A stretch of DNA of 50,160 bases from an uncultured Bacteroidales bacterium (GTDB taxonomy: Bacteria; Bacteroidota; Bacteroidia; Bacteroidales; Paludibacteraceae), in the NCBI GenBank assembly GCA_946617165.1, contig CAMOJP010000004.1:1-50160 (forward strand), read 5' to 3'. Of the stretch, positions 42,863 through 50,160 are shown piece by piece. Under the pieces are notes generated by a model that had not been told where the DNA came from, searched no databases, and was given only the letters and a program-made list of their open reading frames with translations. Position numbers and translations under genes: made by a program. How positions within the stretch are numbered: the first letter of the stretch is position 1; each line of letters starts with the position of its first letter.

Positions 42863-43453
42863 ATGAGCGATTTTTTCGGACATTTTGACATCTGGCAGGT
42901 ACTATCTTCATTCATTTTCCTGATTGCCATTATTGATCCATTTGGCAATATTCCTATCACAATGGAGCTTGAGCATAAGGGAACAAAGATACACCCAGTT
43001 CGAGTTTGTGTTGCCAGTTTCGTTATCTTAATGGCATTTCTTTTTGCTGGTGAGTGGATACTGAAATTATTTGGTGTTCAAATTGAGTATTTTGCAGTAG
43101 CCGGAGGTTTTATTATCTTTCTGATGGCGTTGGAGATGATATTGGATGTAACCATCTTCCAATCGACCAATTTGACTGGAGATGGATCGCTTGTTCCATT
43201 AGCTTTTCCTATGTACGCAGGACCTGGTGCATTTACAGCGTTATTGTCCATCACGGCGGAGTATTCTATCATTAATCTGACGATATCTCTGGCACTATGT
43301 ATTTTGGTACTCTATTTCGTATTGATAGGTACGAACTGGCTGACTAAGTATTTGGGACAAACAGCTTTATATATTATTCGTAAATTTTTCGGAATTATCG
43401 TACTTGCTATTGCATGTAAATTGATGTTTGCTAACTTGGCAATAATTTTCTAA
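42863..43453 (+). CDS. MarC-family membrane protein
   Basis: A 196-residue inner-membrane protein with about six helices. It begins MSDFFGHFDIWQVLSSFIFL and shows FLIAIIDPFGNIPI, VAGGFIIFLMALEMI and VPLAFPMYAGPGAFTALL, the family signature. MarC proteins have no firmly established function despite the name. The upstream frame extension to 42683 covers the promoter and the efp start, so the ATG at 42863 is used. It is followed eleven bases later by rpiB. Confidence 0.88.
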   Translation: MSDFFGHFDIWQVLSSFIFLIAIIDPFGNIPITMELEHKGTKIHPVRVCVASFVILMAFLFAGEWILKLFGVQIEYFAVAGGFIIFLMALEMILDVTIFQSTNLTGDGSLVPLAFPMYAGPGAFTALLSITAEYSIINLTISLALCILVLYFVLIGTNWLTKYLGQTALYIIRKFFGIIVLAIACKLMFANLAIIF

Positions 43454-43464
43454 ATATCTATATC

Positions 43465-43923
43465 ATGAAAGCATTATCAGAGATGAAGATAGCATTGGCT
43501 TCGGACCATGCTGGTTATAATCTTAAACAGGATGTGATGGCGTTTTTACGCGACAAGGGTGCAGAGTTAAAGGATTTTGGTTGCTATTCAACGGAAAGTT
43601 GTGACTATCCTGACTTTGCTCATCCAATGGCGTTTGCTGTGGAGAACGGTGAGTTCGATTATGGTATTACTATCTGTTCTACTGGCAACGGGATTTGTAT
43701 TACGGCTAATAAACATCAGGGTATTCGTGCTGCTTTATGTTGGGATGTGCCTTTGGCTGAATACGCTCGCCTGCATAACGATGCCAATGTACTGGGATTA
43801 CCGGCTAACTACATCAGTAAAGAGAAAGCGTTGGCTTGCGTTGACAAATTCTTTACAACTGATTTCGAAGGCGGACGTCATGAACGCCGTGTCAAAAAGA
43901 TACCGCTTGCTCAAGTTCGTTAA
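43465..43923 (+). CDS. rpiB: ribose 5-phosphate isomerase B
   Basis: A 152-residue enzyme interconverting ribulose and ribose 5-phosphate. Signatures are IALASDHAGYNLK, DFGCYSTESCDYPDFA, and the active-site GITICSTGNGICITANKHQGIRAALC with the catalytic Cys, then HNDANVLGLPANYIS. The start could also be the second ATG at 43483 (MKIALASDHAG), which matches the family better. Its 3' end probably overlaps the start of the radical SAM gene by 44 bases. Confidence 0.93.
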   Translation: MKALSEMKIALASDHAGYNLKQDVMAFLRDKGAELKDFGCYSTESCDYPDFAHPMAFAVENGEFDYGITICSTGNGICITANKHQGIRAALCWDVPLAEYARLHNDANVLGLPANYISKEKALACVDKFFTTDFEGGRHERRVKKIPLAQVR

Positions 43924-44863
43924 TATACTAAGAGCTGAGTTTTCATACGCACTATCTCTTTTGGGGGTGGTGCGTGTGCGTCATATGCCTACCTTCGTAT
44001 CTATCGAACCCGCTAACTTCTGCCAGTTACACTGTCCTGAATGCCCTGTCGGAAGGAGAAATAAAGAACGTGAACCAAACAAATCTCTCTTATCTATAGA
44101 GCACTTTAAACTTATTCTGGAACAGGTACAGAACTCTGTCCATACCATGCAGTTCTATTTTCAGGGGGAACCTTTATTGAATAAGGATTTACCTAAAATG
44201 ATAAAAATGGCGCATGAGGCGGGAATATATACCATCGTTTCTACAAACGCATTGGTCTTAACTTCACTTCTGGCTGAGCAATTAATACGCGCCGGATTAG
44301 ACCGTATCATCGTTTCAATAGATGGTCTGTCAGAGGATAGTTATGGAAAATACAGATCGGGAGGAAAGCTGCATAAAGCATTAGAAGGGTTAGTTACTTT
44401 ACGTCAGGTTAAAGACAATTTAGGAGGAAGTACACATATCGAATTGCAAGTGTTGCGTTTGCGTAGTAATGAGCATGAATGGGGTACATTTGCGGATAGG
44501 TACAAGAAAATGGGGGCTGACAGCCTTACATTTAAGACCGCACAATTATATGACTACAAGCATGGAAATCCATTAATGCCTTCTGATAATCGTTATTCCA
44601 GATATAAATTAGGAAAGGATGGTTTGTACCATCCCAAACGAAAAGCCGGTCGGAGCTGCCACCGTTTGTGGACAGGTTGTGTGATTACAGTCAAGGGAGA
44701 CGTGTTACCTTGTTGTTATGATAAAACAAGTGCCTTTGTATTTGGTAATATCTACCAGGAAAACCTCACAACTATCTATCACAGTGAAAAAGCAAACCGC
44801 TTCCGCAAGGTTATTCTTGGGAAGCGGTCTAAACCTGCTATTTGTTCGAATTGTGAACCTTAG
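43880..44863 (+). CDS. radical SAM protein with SPASM-like C-terminus
   Basis: A 327-residue protein. The radical SAM cluster motif CxxxCxxC is present as [12 protein letters not shown], with [13 protein letters not shown] (the GE motif), VSTNALVL and [16 protein letters not shown]. The C-terminus has a Cys-rich segment ([27 protein letters not shown]) like a SPASM/twitch domain that binds a further cluster. The ATG at 43880 keeps a basic amphipathic N-terminus common in related proteins; a shorter start at 43985 is possible. The frame before 43880 is a shadow of rpiB. Substrate unknown. Its stop overlaps that of convergent clpX. Confidence 0.85.
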   Translation: MNAVSKRYRLLKFVNILRAEFSYALSLLGVVRVRHMPTFVSIEPANFCQLHCPECPVGRRNKEREPNKSLLSIEHFKLILEQVQNSVHTMQFYFQGEPLLNKDLPKMIKMAHEAGIYTIVSTNALVLTSLLAEQLIRAGLDRIIVSIDGLSEDSYGKYRSGGKLHKALEGLVTLRQVKDNLGGSTHIELQVLRLRSNEHEWGTFADRYKKMGADSLTFKTAQLYDYKHGNPLMPSDNRYSRYKLGKDGLYHPKRKAGRSCHRLWTGCVITVKGDVLPCCYDKTSAFVFGNIYQENLTTIYHSEKANRFRKVILGKRSKPAICSNCEP

Positions 44864-46104
44864 ATGGAGTTGCGAAGACGCATTGTATCTGCCTGACTAA
44901 GTTTCTCCTCTACCAATTGTCTGGTTACTACAAAACGTTTGTCTTGCTTGTCTGTTCTGGATGGAATTTCATACATCACATCCATCATTACCGTTTCTGT
45001 TAAACTGCGCAAACCGCGAGCTCCTAACTTGTACTCAATAGCCTTATCCACAATATAATCTAATGCATCATCTGCAAAAACTAATTCTACGCCATCCATC
45101 GCTATTAGTTTCTGATACTGCTTCGTGATTGCATTCTTGGGTTGGACGAGAATATTGCGCAGGGCTTCCTTATCTAACGGCTTGAGATAAGTCAATATTG
45201 GCAAACGGCCAACAATCTCTGGTATGAGTCCAAATGATTTTAAGTCTTGAGGCGAAATATATTTGAGTAAATCGTTTTTATCGTAACTCTGCGCTTTTTG
45301 GGAAGCGTCAAATCCAACGACCTGAGTGTTTAGACGTTGAGCGATACGACGTTCAATACCATCAAACGCTCCACCGCAAATAAAGAGAATATTCTGAGTA
45401 TTAATGTGTATAAACTCCTGTTCCGGATGCTTACGACCACCTTGTGGCGGCACATTGACCACGCTGCCCTCTAATAGTTTGAGTAAAGCCTGTTGTACAC
45501 CCTCACCGCTTACATCACGTGTGATAGATGGGTTGTCTGACTTACGGGCTATCTTATCAATCTCATCAATAAAGACAATTCCCCGCTCAGCTTCCTTGAC
45601 ATTATAATCTGCCTCTTGGAGAAGGCGTGTAAGCAAAGATTCTACATCCTCACCTACATAACCTGCTTCTGTCAGAACGGTAGCATCCACAATCGTGAAT
45701 GGTACTTTCAACATTTTTGCAATTGTGCGTGCAAGAAGCGTCTTGCCAGTACCCGTAGAACCAACAAGAATGATATTGGATTTCTCTATCTCTATACCGT
45801 CATCTTTCGGTTGCAACAAACGTTTATAGTGATTATATACGGCCACAGACAGGTACTTTTTGGCATCATCCTGACCTATCACATACTGATCTAAAAAGGA
45901 CTTGATATCAGTTGGTTTAGGTAGAGTGCTGAGCGATAAACCTTTGATCTCGCTCGTACTTGCTTCTTGCGCAATCATCTCTTGCACCATCTGGTGACCG
46001 CGCTCGATACATTCGTCACAAATTAGGGCACCGTCTGTCGCAGCAAACAGATTTTTCATCGGTCTGCCGCAGAAAGAACATATATCTGATTTCTTATTTG
46101 CCAT
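44860..46104 (-). CDS. clpX: ATP-dependent Clp protease ATP-binding subunit ClpX
   Basis: A 414-residue AAA+ unfoldase. It has an N-terminal zinc-binding domain ([10 protein letters not shown] and ICDECIERG), Walker [14 protein letters not shown], Walker [13 protein letters not shown], the pore-loop region, the sensor [15 protein letters not shown] and a C-terminal domain with [10 protein letters not shown]. The ClpP-binding IGF-type loop is probably in the middle region. Its start overlaps the clpP stop by one base. Confidence 0.97.
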   Translation of the reverse strand: MANKKSDICSFCGRPMKNLFAATDGALICDECIERGHQMVQEMIAQEASTSEIKGLSLSTLPKPTDIKSFLDQYVIGQDDAKKYLSVAVYNHYKRLLQPKDDGIEIEKSNIILVGSTGTGKTLLARTIAKMLKVPFTIVDATVLTEAGYVGEDVESLLTRLLQEADYNVKEAERGIVFIDEIDKIARKSDNPSITRDVSGEGVQQALLKLLEGSVVNVPPQGGRKHPEQEFIHINTQNILFICGGAFDGIERRIAQRLNTQVVGFDASQKAQSYDKNDLLKYISPQDLKSFGLIPEIVGRLPILTYLKPLDKEALRNILVQPKNAITKQYQKLIAMDGVELVFADDALDYIVDKAIEYKLGARGLRSLTETVMMDVMYEIPSRTDKQDKRFVVTRQLVEEKLSQADTMRLRNSI

Positions 46105-46787
46105 TACTTATGAGTATATACCTTATCAATCATCTTGTATTCCAACGCCTCTTGAGCAGTCATCCAATGGTCGCGATCTGCATCTTGGCGGATACGTTCT
46201 ATATCTTGACCGGAGTGCTGAGCGATAATTTGGTAAAGTTCGTCTTTGAGTTTAAGTATCTCACGTGCTGTAATTTCTATATCCGATGCTTGACCTTGTA
46301 TTCCCCCCATCGGCTGATGAATCATTACACGACTGTGAGGTAGAGCGGCGCGCATACCTGTTTCGCCTGCCACAAGCAGAACTGCACCCATGGATGCGGC
46401 GAGACCTGTGCATATTGTAGAGACATGAGCTTTCACAAACTGCATCGTATCATATATACCCAATCCGGCATATACTGAACCGCCGGGGGTGTTAAGATAG
46501 ATGTTGATATCACGTTCGGAATCTGCAGAATCAAGATATAATAATTGTGCCTGTATCACATTCGCTGTATAGTCATTAATCTCTGTGCCGAGAAAGATGA
46601 TACGATCCATCATCAAACGGCTGAATACATCCATTTGGGTTACGTTGAGTTGACGCTCCTCCAAAATAGACGGACTAATATAATTATCGGATATAACGGA
46701 CTGTTTGGCAGAGGCTTTCATTACATTCTCTACATGCATGGAGTTCAGTCCTTGGGAAACAGCATATTTCAAAAAATCATTTGGCAT
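46104..46787 (-). CDS. clpP: ATP-dependent Clp protease proteolytic subunit ClpP
   Basis: A 227-residue serine peptidase. The catalytic Ser is in [11 protein letters not shown], the His in [15 protein letters not shown], and the Asp in the DADRDHWM region; [23 protein letters not shown] and [14 protein letters not shown] sequence ([15 protein letters not shown]) fit the family. The usual upstream tig gene is absent; instead secDF precedes it with an 84-base gap holding a 12-base-pair hairpin. No TAnnTTTG box is evident before it. Confidence 0.96.
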   Translation of the reverse strand: MPNDFLKYAVSQGLNSMHVENVMKASAKQSVISDNYISPSILEERQLNVTQMDVFSRLMMDRIIFLGTEINDYTANVIQAQLLYLDSADSERDINIYLNTPGGSVYAGLGIYDTMQFVKAHVSTICTGLAASMGAVLLVAGETGMRAALPHSRVMIHQPMGGIQGQASDIEITAREILKLKDELYQIIAQHSGQDIERIRQDADRDHWMTAQEALEYKMIDKVYTHK

Positions 46788-46809
46788 AGTAGTATTGTTT
46801 TGAGGTTAA

Positions 46810-46844
46810 AATATGGAGTCGTGCTTAACACCCGACTCCATATT
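46810..46844 (-). terminator. perfect 12-bp hairpin between secDF and clpP
   Basis: AATATGGAGTCG (46810-46821) and CGACTCCATATT (46833-46844) are exact complements around an 11-base loop. On the minus strand it lies after the secDF stop and before clpP, followed by TTAACC, so it has no strong U tract. It may terminate partially, or process or stabilise the RNA. Confidence 0.5.
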
Positions 46845-46871
46845 AAATTAACACGCACGCGGGCGCGTGAA

Positions 46872-49800
46872 TTATTTATTGTTCAGCATTTTCTTTTCGC
46901 GACGACGATCTTGAGCGCGTTGAATCTCATAGGCGATTTGCGGAGCAATACCAAGGCTGGAGAATGTACCTACAATCACACCGAGAAGCAGAGCAAATAC
47001 GAAACCTCTAATGGATTCTCCGCCAAATACGAAGATTGCCAGCAATACCACAAATGTGGACATCGAAGTCGAGAACGTACGGCTTAATGTTGCATTCAAT
47101 GCTTCGTTGATATTCTGAGCGCGGTCACGTTTCGGATAGAGAGTGTTATACTCACGTACGCGGTCGAAAATAACCACGGTATCGTTGATAGAATAACCGA
47201 TAACTGTCAAAATGGCAGCAATAAAGGCTTGGTCTATCTCCATGGAGAACGGCATAACCTTCCACAATAATGCATAGGAACCGAGAACCAATATCGTATC
47301 GTGGGTCAATGCGGTCAATGCACCTACTGAGTAGGCAAAGTTGCGGAAACGGAGCAAAATATAAAGGAAAATTCCTATCAATGCGCAGATGACAGCAATA
47401 ATAGCAGCTGTAGTGATATCATCAGCAATGGCTGGGCCCACTTTCTGCGATTGCATAATACCAATCTCAGGATTGATTTCTGTTGATTTGAATTGCTCGA
47501 GCGTGATACTTTCATCTAAGTAAGGTTTGCATCCTTCATAGAGTAATGATTCAATCTGCTCGTCAACATCACTGGCATTATCATTTATACGGAAGTTCGT
47601 GGAGATACGAACCTGGTTTGCGCTACCGATTGTGATAACACGAAGAGATAAGTTCTCGCCTTCGGTATTTTGTGCCATGAAGACATCGGTCAAACTATTC
47701 GTTATTTCTTGAGTATTGACATCGTGGGCAAAACGAACAACATAGTTGCGTCCGCCGGAGAAATCAATACCAAGATTCAACTTGCCAAAGATGTGAGGAT
47801 CCAAACCTATAACACCAACGATTACCAACGTGCCGGCAATGCAATAGAACCATTTGCGAATACCTACAAAGTTGATGTGCATATTCTGCAAGAAATTTTG
47901 CATTAATTTCGTAGTGAATGATAACTCTTTTGCATCTTCTTTCTTTGCATAGTCATCAAGAATAAGGCGGGTGATGAAGACGGCAGTAAGGAAGGAGGAT
48001 ACAATACCAATCATGTACGTAACAGCGAAACCTTTGATGGGACCTGTACCAAAGATTGCCAAAATGGCACCCGTTAAGAATGAGGTTACGTTGGCATCGA
48101 TAATCGCTGAAATAGCTCCCTTGAAACCGTCGTTGATAGCTTTGCGCATGTTCTTTCCAGCCTTTATCTCTTCTCGGATACGCTCGTAGATAAGTACGTT
48201 ACCATCCACTGCCATACCCATCGTCAATACGATACCGGCAATACCCGGCAATGTAAGTACAGCAGAGAAGGAGGCTAATACACCTACTAACAGGAATACG
48301 TTGCACAGCAAGGCTGCATCGGCAATCAAACCGGGAATCCATCCATAGTAGAAAATCATGTAGATAAGAATCAGGATGAAGCCCAGAATAAATGACCATA
48401 AACCGGACTGGATAGCCTCACGGCCTAATGACGGACCTACTACATCTTCTTGGATGATGCGGGCAGGAGCCGGCATCTTACCAGATTTGAGCGTGTTGGC
48501 TAAGTCCTTTGCCTCTTCTACGGTAAAGTTCCCGGTGATTTGGCTGTTACCACCTGCAATTTCGTTTTGTACTGTCGGGAAACTATATACATAGCCATCC
48601 AATACAATAGCAATTGATTTACCGATATTATCGCGAGTGATGCGCTGCCATGCTTTGGCACCCTCTGCGTTCATGGACATTGATACATTAGCATAGGCAC
48701 TCAGTTGGCTGAAGTCGGCACGAGCATCGGTGATGACATCACCCTCCAGACTGGCACGACCGTCGCGTTGGGCTTTCAATGCTACAAGTTGGTAGTACGA
48801 ACCTGCTTCATCAATAGCCTTGACCGTCCACTTGAGACGAAGGTCACGGGGAAGAACTTGTTTGGCAATGTTCGAACTCAGCATCGCGTTTACACGAGCT
48901 GTATCGGTATAATGTACGGTACCTACAACCGGACCGCGGAAGGCTTGACCGGCATTGTTGATGCTGGGGTTAAGAACTGCAAAAAGAGGATTCTGCTTCT
49001 TGTAATTCTCAACAGCTGCGGCTTCTTCTGCCTCTATCTGGGCCAAACTATCAGAGGCAAGGTTTTCTACAAGAGAAGCAACATCGTCATTATTGGTTTC
49101 TGATTTTACCTCCGGCTTGGGAGATTCTTCTACCTCTTCAACTTGATTCGCTTTGGCGTATTCTGCGTTGATTTGAGCCATCTGAGGCAGAATATCAGTA
49201 AACTCATATGTCTCCCAGAATTCAAGGTTAGCAGAACCTTGAAGCAGTTTACGCACACGCTCAGGCTCTTTAATACCCGGCAACTCAATAAGAATACGGC
49301 CACGTTGACTCAGCTTCTGTATATTGGGTTGTACAACACCGAAACGGTCAATACGGGTACGCAATACGTTAAAGGAGTTATTAATCGCACCGTCAACTTC
49401 CTCGCGAATGACTTTCTCTACTTCGGCATTGGTGGAATTAAGGGTTACTTTATCTTTGAGTTCAAAGGTAGAGAAAATACTGGCTAACTGTGCTTCAGGG
49501 TCAATCTCTTTGTATGACTCAATAAACAAGGTAACAAAATCGGCTCCACTGGATTTCTGCTTCTGTTGCGCCATCTCCATCGCACGGTTAAAGTTCTCCG
49601 TAGTGTTATAACCGCTCAGAGCACGGAGTATATCCGGAACAGAAACCTCCATGGTTACGTTCATACCACCCTTCAAGTCCAAACCAAGATTAATCTCTCT
49701 CTCACGGCACTCCTTGAGCGTGTAACCAAACCATACTTTCTGAGTCGCAATGGAGTCTAAATACAAATACTCCTTGCTGGAATCTCCTGCAGCGTATTCC

Positions 49801-49907
49801 TTCGCTTTCTTGTCATAATGCGAGGTAACCAAACTGAAGGAGATGTAGAAGGCGCAAACCAATGCAAGGCATGCAGCCATAATTCTAATAAGTCCTTTGT
49901 TTTGCAT
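46872..49907 (-). CDS. secDF: fused protein translocase subunit SecDF
   Basis: A 1011-residue membrane protein that drives late steps of Sec export using proton motive force. The N-terminal SecD half has one helix, then LGLDLKGGMNVTMEV, a periplasmic P1 domain, and GLWSFILGFILILIYMIFYY and the following five helices with MGMAVDGNVLIYERIREE. The SecF half begins near residue 670 (FVGIRKWFYCIAG) with LGIDFSGGRNYVVRF and TVIGYSINDTVVIFDRVREY. The fusion is the usual Bacteroidota arrangement. A 5' leader of about 70 bases precedes it. Confidence 0.97.
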   Translation of the reverse strand: MQNKGLIRIMAACLALVCAFYISFSLVTSHYDKKAKEYAAGDSSKEYLYLDSIATQKVWFGYTLKECREREINLGLDLKGGMNVTMEVSVPDILRALSGYNTTENFNRAMEMAQQKQKSSGADFVTLFIESYKEIDPEAQLASIFSTFELKDKVTLNSTNAEVEKVIREEVDGAINNSFNVLRTRIDRFGVVQPNIQKLSQRGRILIELPGIKEPERVRKLLQGSANLEFWETYEFTDILPQMAQINAEYAKANQVEEVEESPKPEVKSETNNDDVASLVENLASDSLAQIEAEEAAAVENYKKQNPLFAVLNPSINNAGQAFRGPVVGTVHYTDTARVNAMLSSNIAKQVLPRDLRLKWTVKAIDEAGSYYQLVALKAQRDGRASLEGDVITDARADFSQLSAYANVSMSMNAEGAKAWQRITRDNIGKSIAIVLDGYVYSFPTVQNEIAGGNSQITGNFTVEEAKDLANTLKSGKMPAPARIIQEDVVGPSLGREAIQSGLWSFILGFILILIYMIFYYGWIPGLIADAALLCNVFLLVGVLASFSAVLTLPGIAGIVLTMGMAVDGNVLIYERIREEIKAGKNMRKAINDGFKGAISAIIDANVTSFLTGAILAIFGTGPIKGFAVTYMIGIVSSFLTAVFITRLILDDYAKKEDAKELSFTTKLMQNFLQNMHINFVGIRKWFYCIAGTLVIVGVIGLDPHIFGKLNLGIDFSGGRNYVVRFAHDVNTQEITNSLTDVFMAQNTEGENLSLRVITIGSANQVRISTNFRINDNASDVDEQIESLLYEGCKPYLDESITLEQFKSTEINPEIGIMQSQKVGPAIADDITTAAIIAVICALIGIFLYILLRFRNFAYSVGALTALTHDTILVLGSYALLWKVMPFSMEIDQAFIAAILTVIGYSINDTVVIFDRVREYNTLYPKRDRAQNINEALNATLSRTFSTSMSTFVVLLAIFVFGGESIRGFVFALLLGVIVGTFSSLGIAPQIAYEIQRAQDRRREKKMLNNK

Positions 49908-49987
49908 AATAATTATTTTTTAGTTATTTTCTCCTTATGAATGTGCGTTCATGCGGGCGCATCTGCGTATCACGCACAAAAAGCGTG

Positions 49988-49995
49988 CAAAAATA
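49988..49995 (-). promoter_or_regulatory. -7 promoter box TATTTTTG of secDF
   Basis: Reads CAAAAATA on the plus strand, about 80 bases upstream of the secDF start. The leader between them contains GTGCGTTCATGCGGGCGCAT, which may fold into a small hairpin. Confidence 0.5.
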
Positions 49996-50089
49996 CTACA
50001 TTTTATTTGATTGTGCAAATAAATATGCAAAAAATACCTAAAAATGGCATTTTTTTTGCAAAAAATTTGTGTATATGAAAAAATAGCAG

Positions 50090-50097
50090 TACTTTTG
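50090..50097 (+). promoter_or_regulatory. -7 promoter box TACTTTTG of the tRNA gene
   Basis: In AAATAGCAGTACTTTTGCAG, eleven bases before the tRNA. The upstream AATTTGTGTATATGAAAAAA is close to that before the NlpC/P60 gene. Confidence 0.65.
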
Positions 50098-50107
50098 CAG
50101 CCGATTT

Positions 50108-50160
<53 letters not shown>

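Noticed and set aside
43577..43879. N-terminal extension of the radical SAM protein
   Set aside because: It is entirely inside rpiB in another frame and shows no family similarity.

Overview
The window comes from a bacterium of the order Bacteroidales. The evidence is gene content (fused SecDF, a DUF5686 outer-membrane protein, DUF6242 and FISUMP-type lipoproteins, an LRR_5 giant surface protein, DUF3127) and promoters of the Bacteroidota type: at least sixteen intergenic sites carry the -7 box TAnnTTTG just upstream of genes, and Shine-Dalgarno sequences are rare. The species is not identifiable from the sequence; an uncultured gut or rumen lineage is only a guess.

Left part (1-13 kb), accessory and surface functions. 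It opens with a frameshifted polyvalent-kinase-like gene typical of mobile elements. A 300-base gap follows that can fold into two hairpins whose loops are complementary (a kissing pair), ending in a terminator-like stem and U tract. Next are a collagen-like/FISUMP surface lipoprotein, an AT-rich AbiH-type defence gene abutting it, and a cassette of three genes: Ig-like/barrel-like protein, FN3 lipoprotein and secreted CARDB-caspase. Then come a small basic orphan protein behind a repeat-rich leader and a 1571-residue LRR_5/InlB-repeat surface protein.

Middle (13-31 kb), mostly housekeeping operons. They are DjlA-like co-chaperone; SDR-ddl-polyprenyl synthase-unknown; 5-formyl-THF cyclo-ligase on the minus strand; DUF6242 lipoprotein-pgk-DUF3127-phosphoesterase; recO (minus); rpmH; rbfA-FtsX permease-lipoprotein-xerD-DUF5686; a CPA2 antiporter (minus); and a YbaK-type deacylase. 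The 30.6-31.2 kb gap holds the 3' end of a decayed gene, a field of hairpins, and the second copy of a structured repeat also found at 12.9 kb.

Right part (31-50 kb). One long tightly packed series runs pfkA, a second Ig-like/caspase cassette (here with a DUF4384 protein), sufB, dacB, birA and dTDP-glucose dehydratase. It is followed by an AraC regulator, an NlpC/P60 peptidase, efp, marC, rpiB, a radical SAM protein, clpX, clpP, secDF and the 5' part of a tRNA-Met cut by the window end.

The observations most worth pursuing are the kissing-loop leader RNA at about 795-967, the two diverged cassettes pairing an Ig-like/barrel-like protein with an exported caspase (3.4-6.6 kb and 32.2-35.6 kb, the second inside a housekeeping operon), and a repeat of about 125 bp with compensatory base changes that ends in a promoter. 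Start codons of several genes were corrected because the longest open frame begins at or upstream of the promoter. All family names rest on reading motifs by eye; no search was run.
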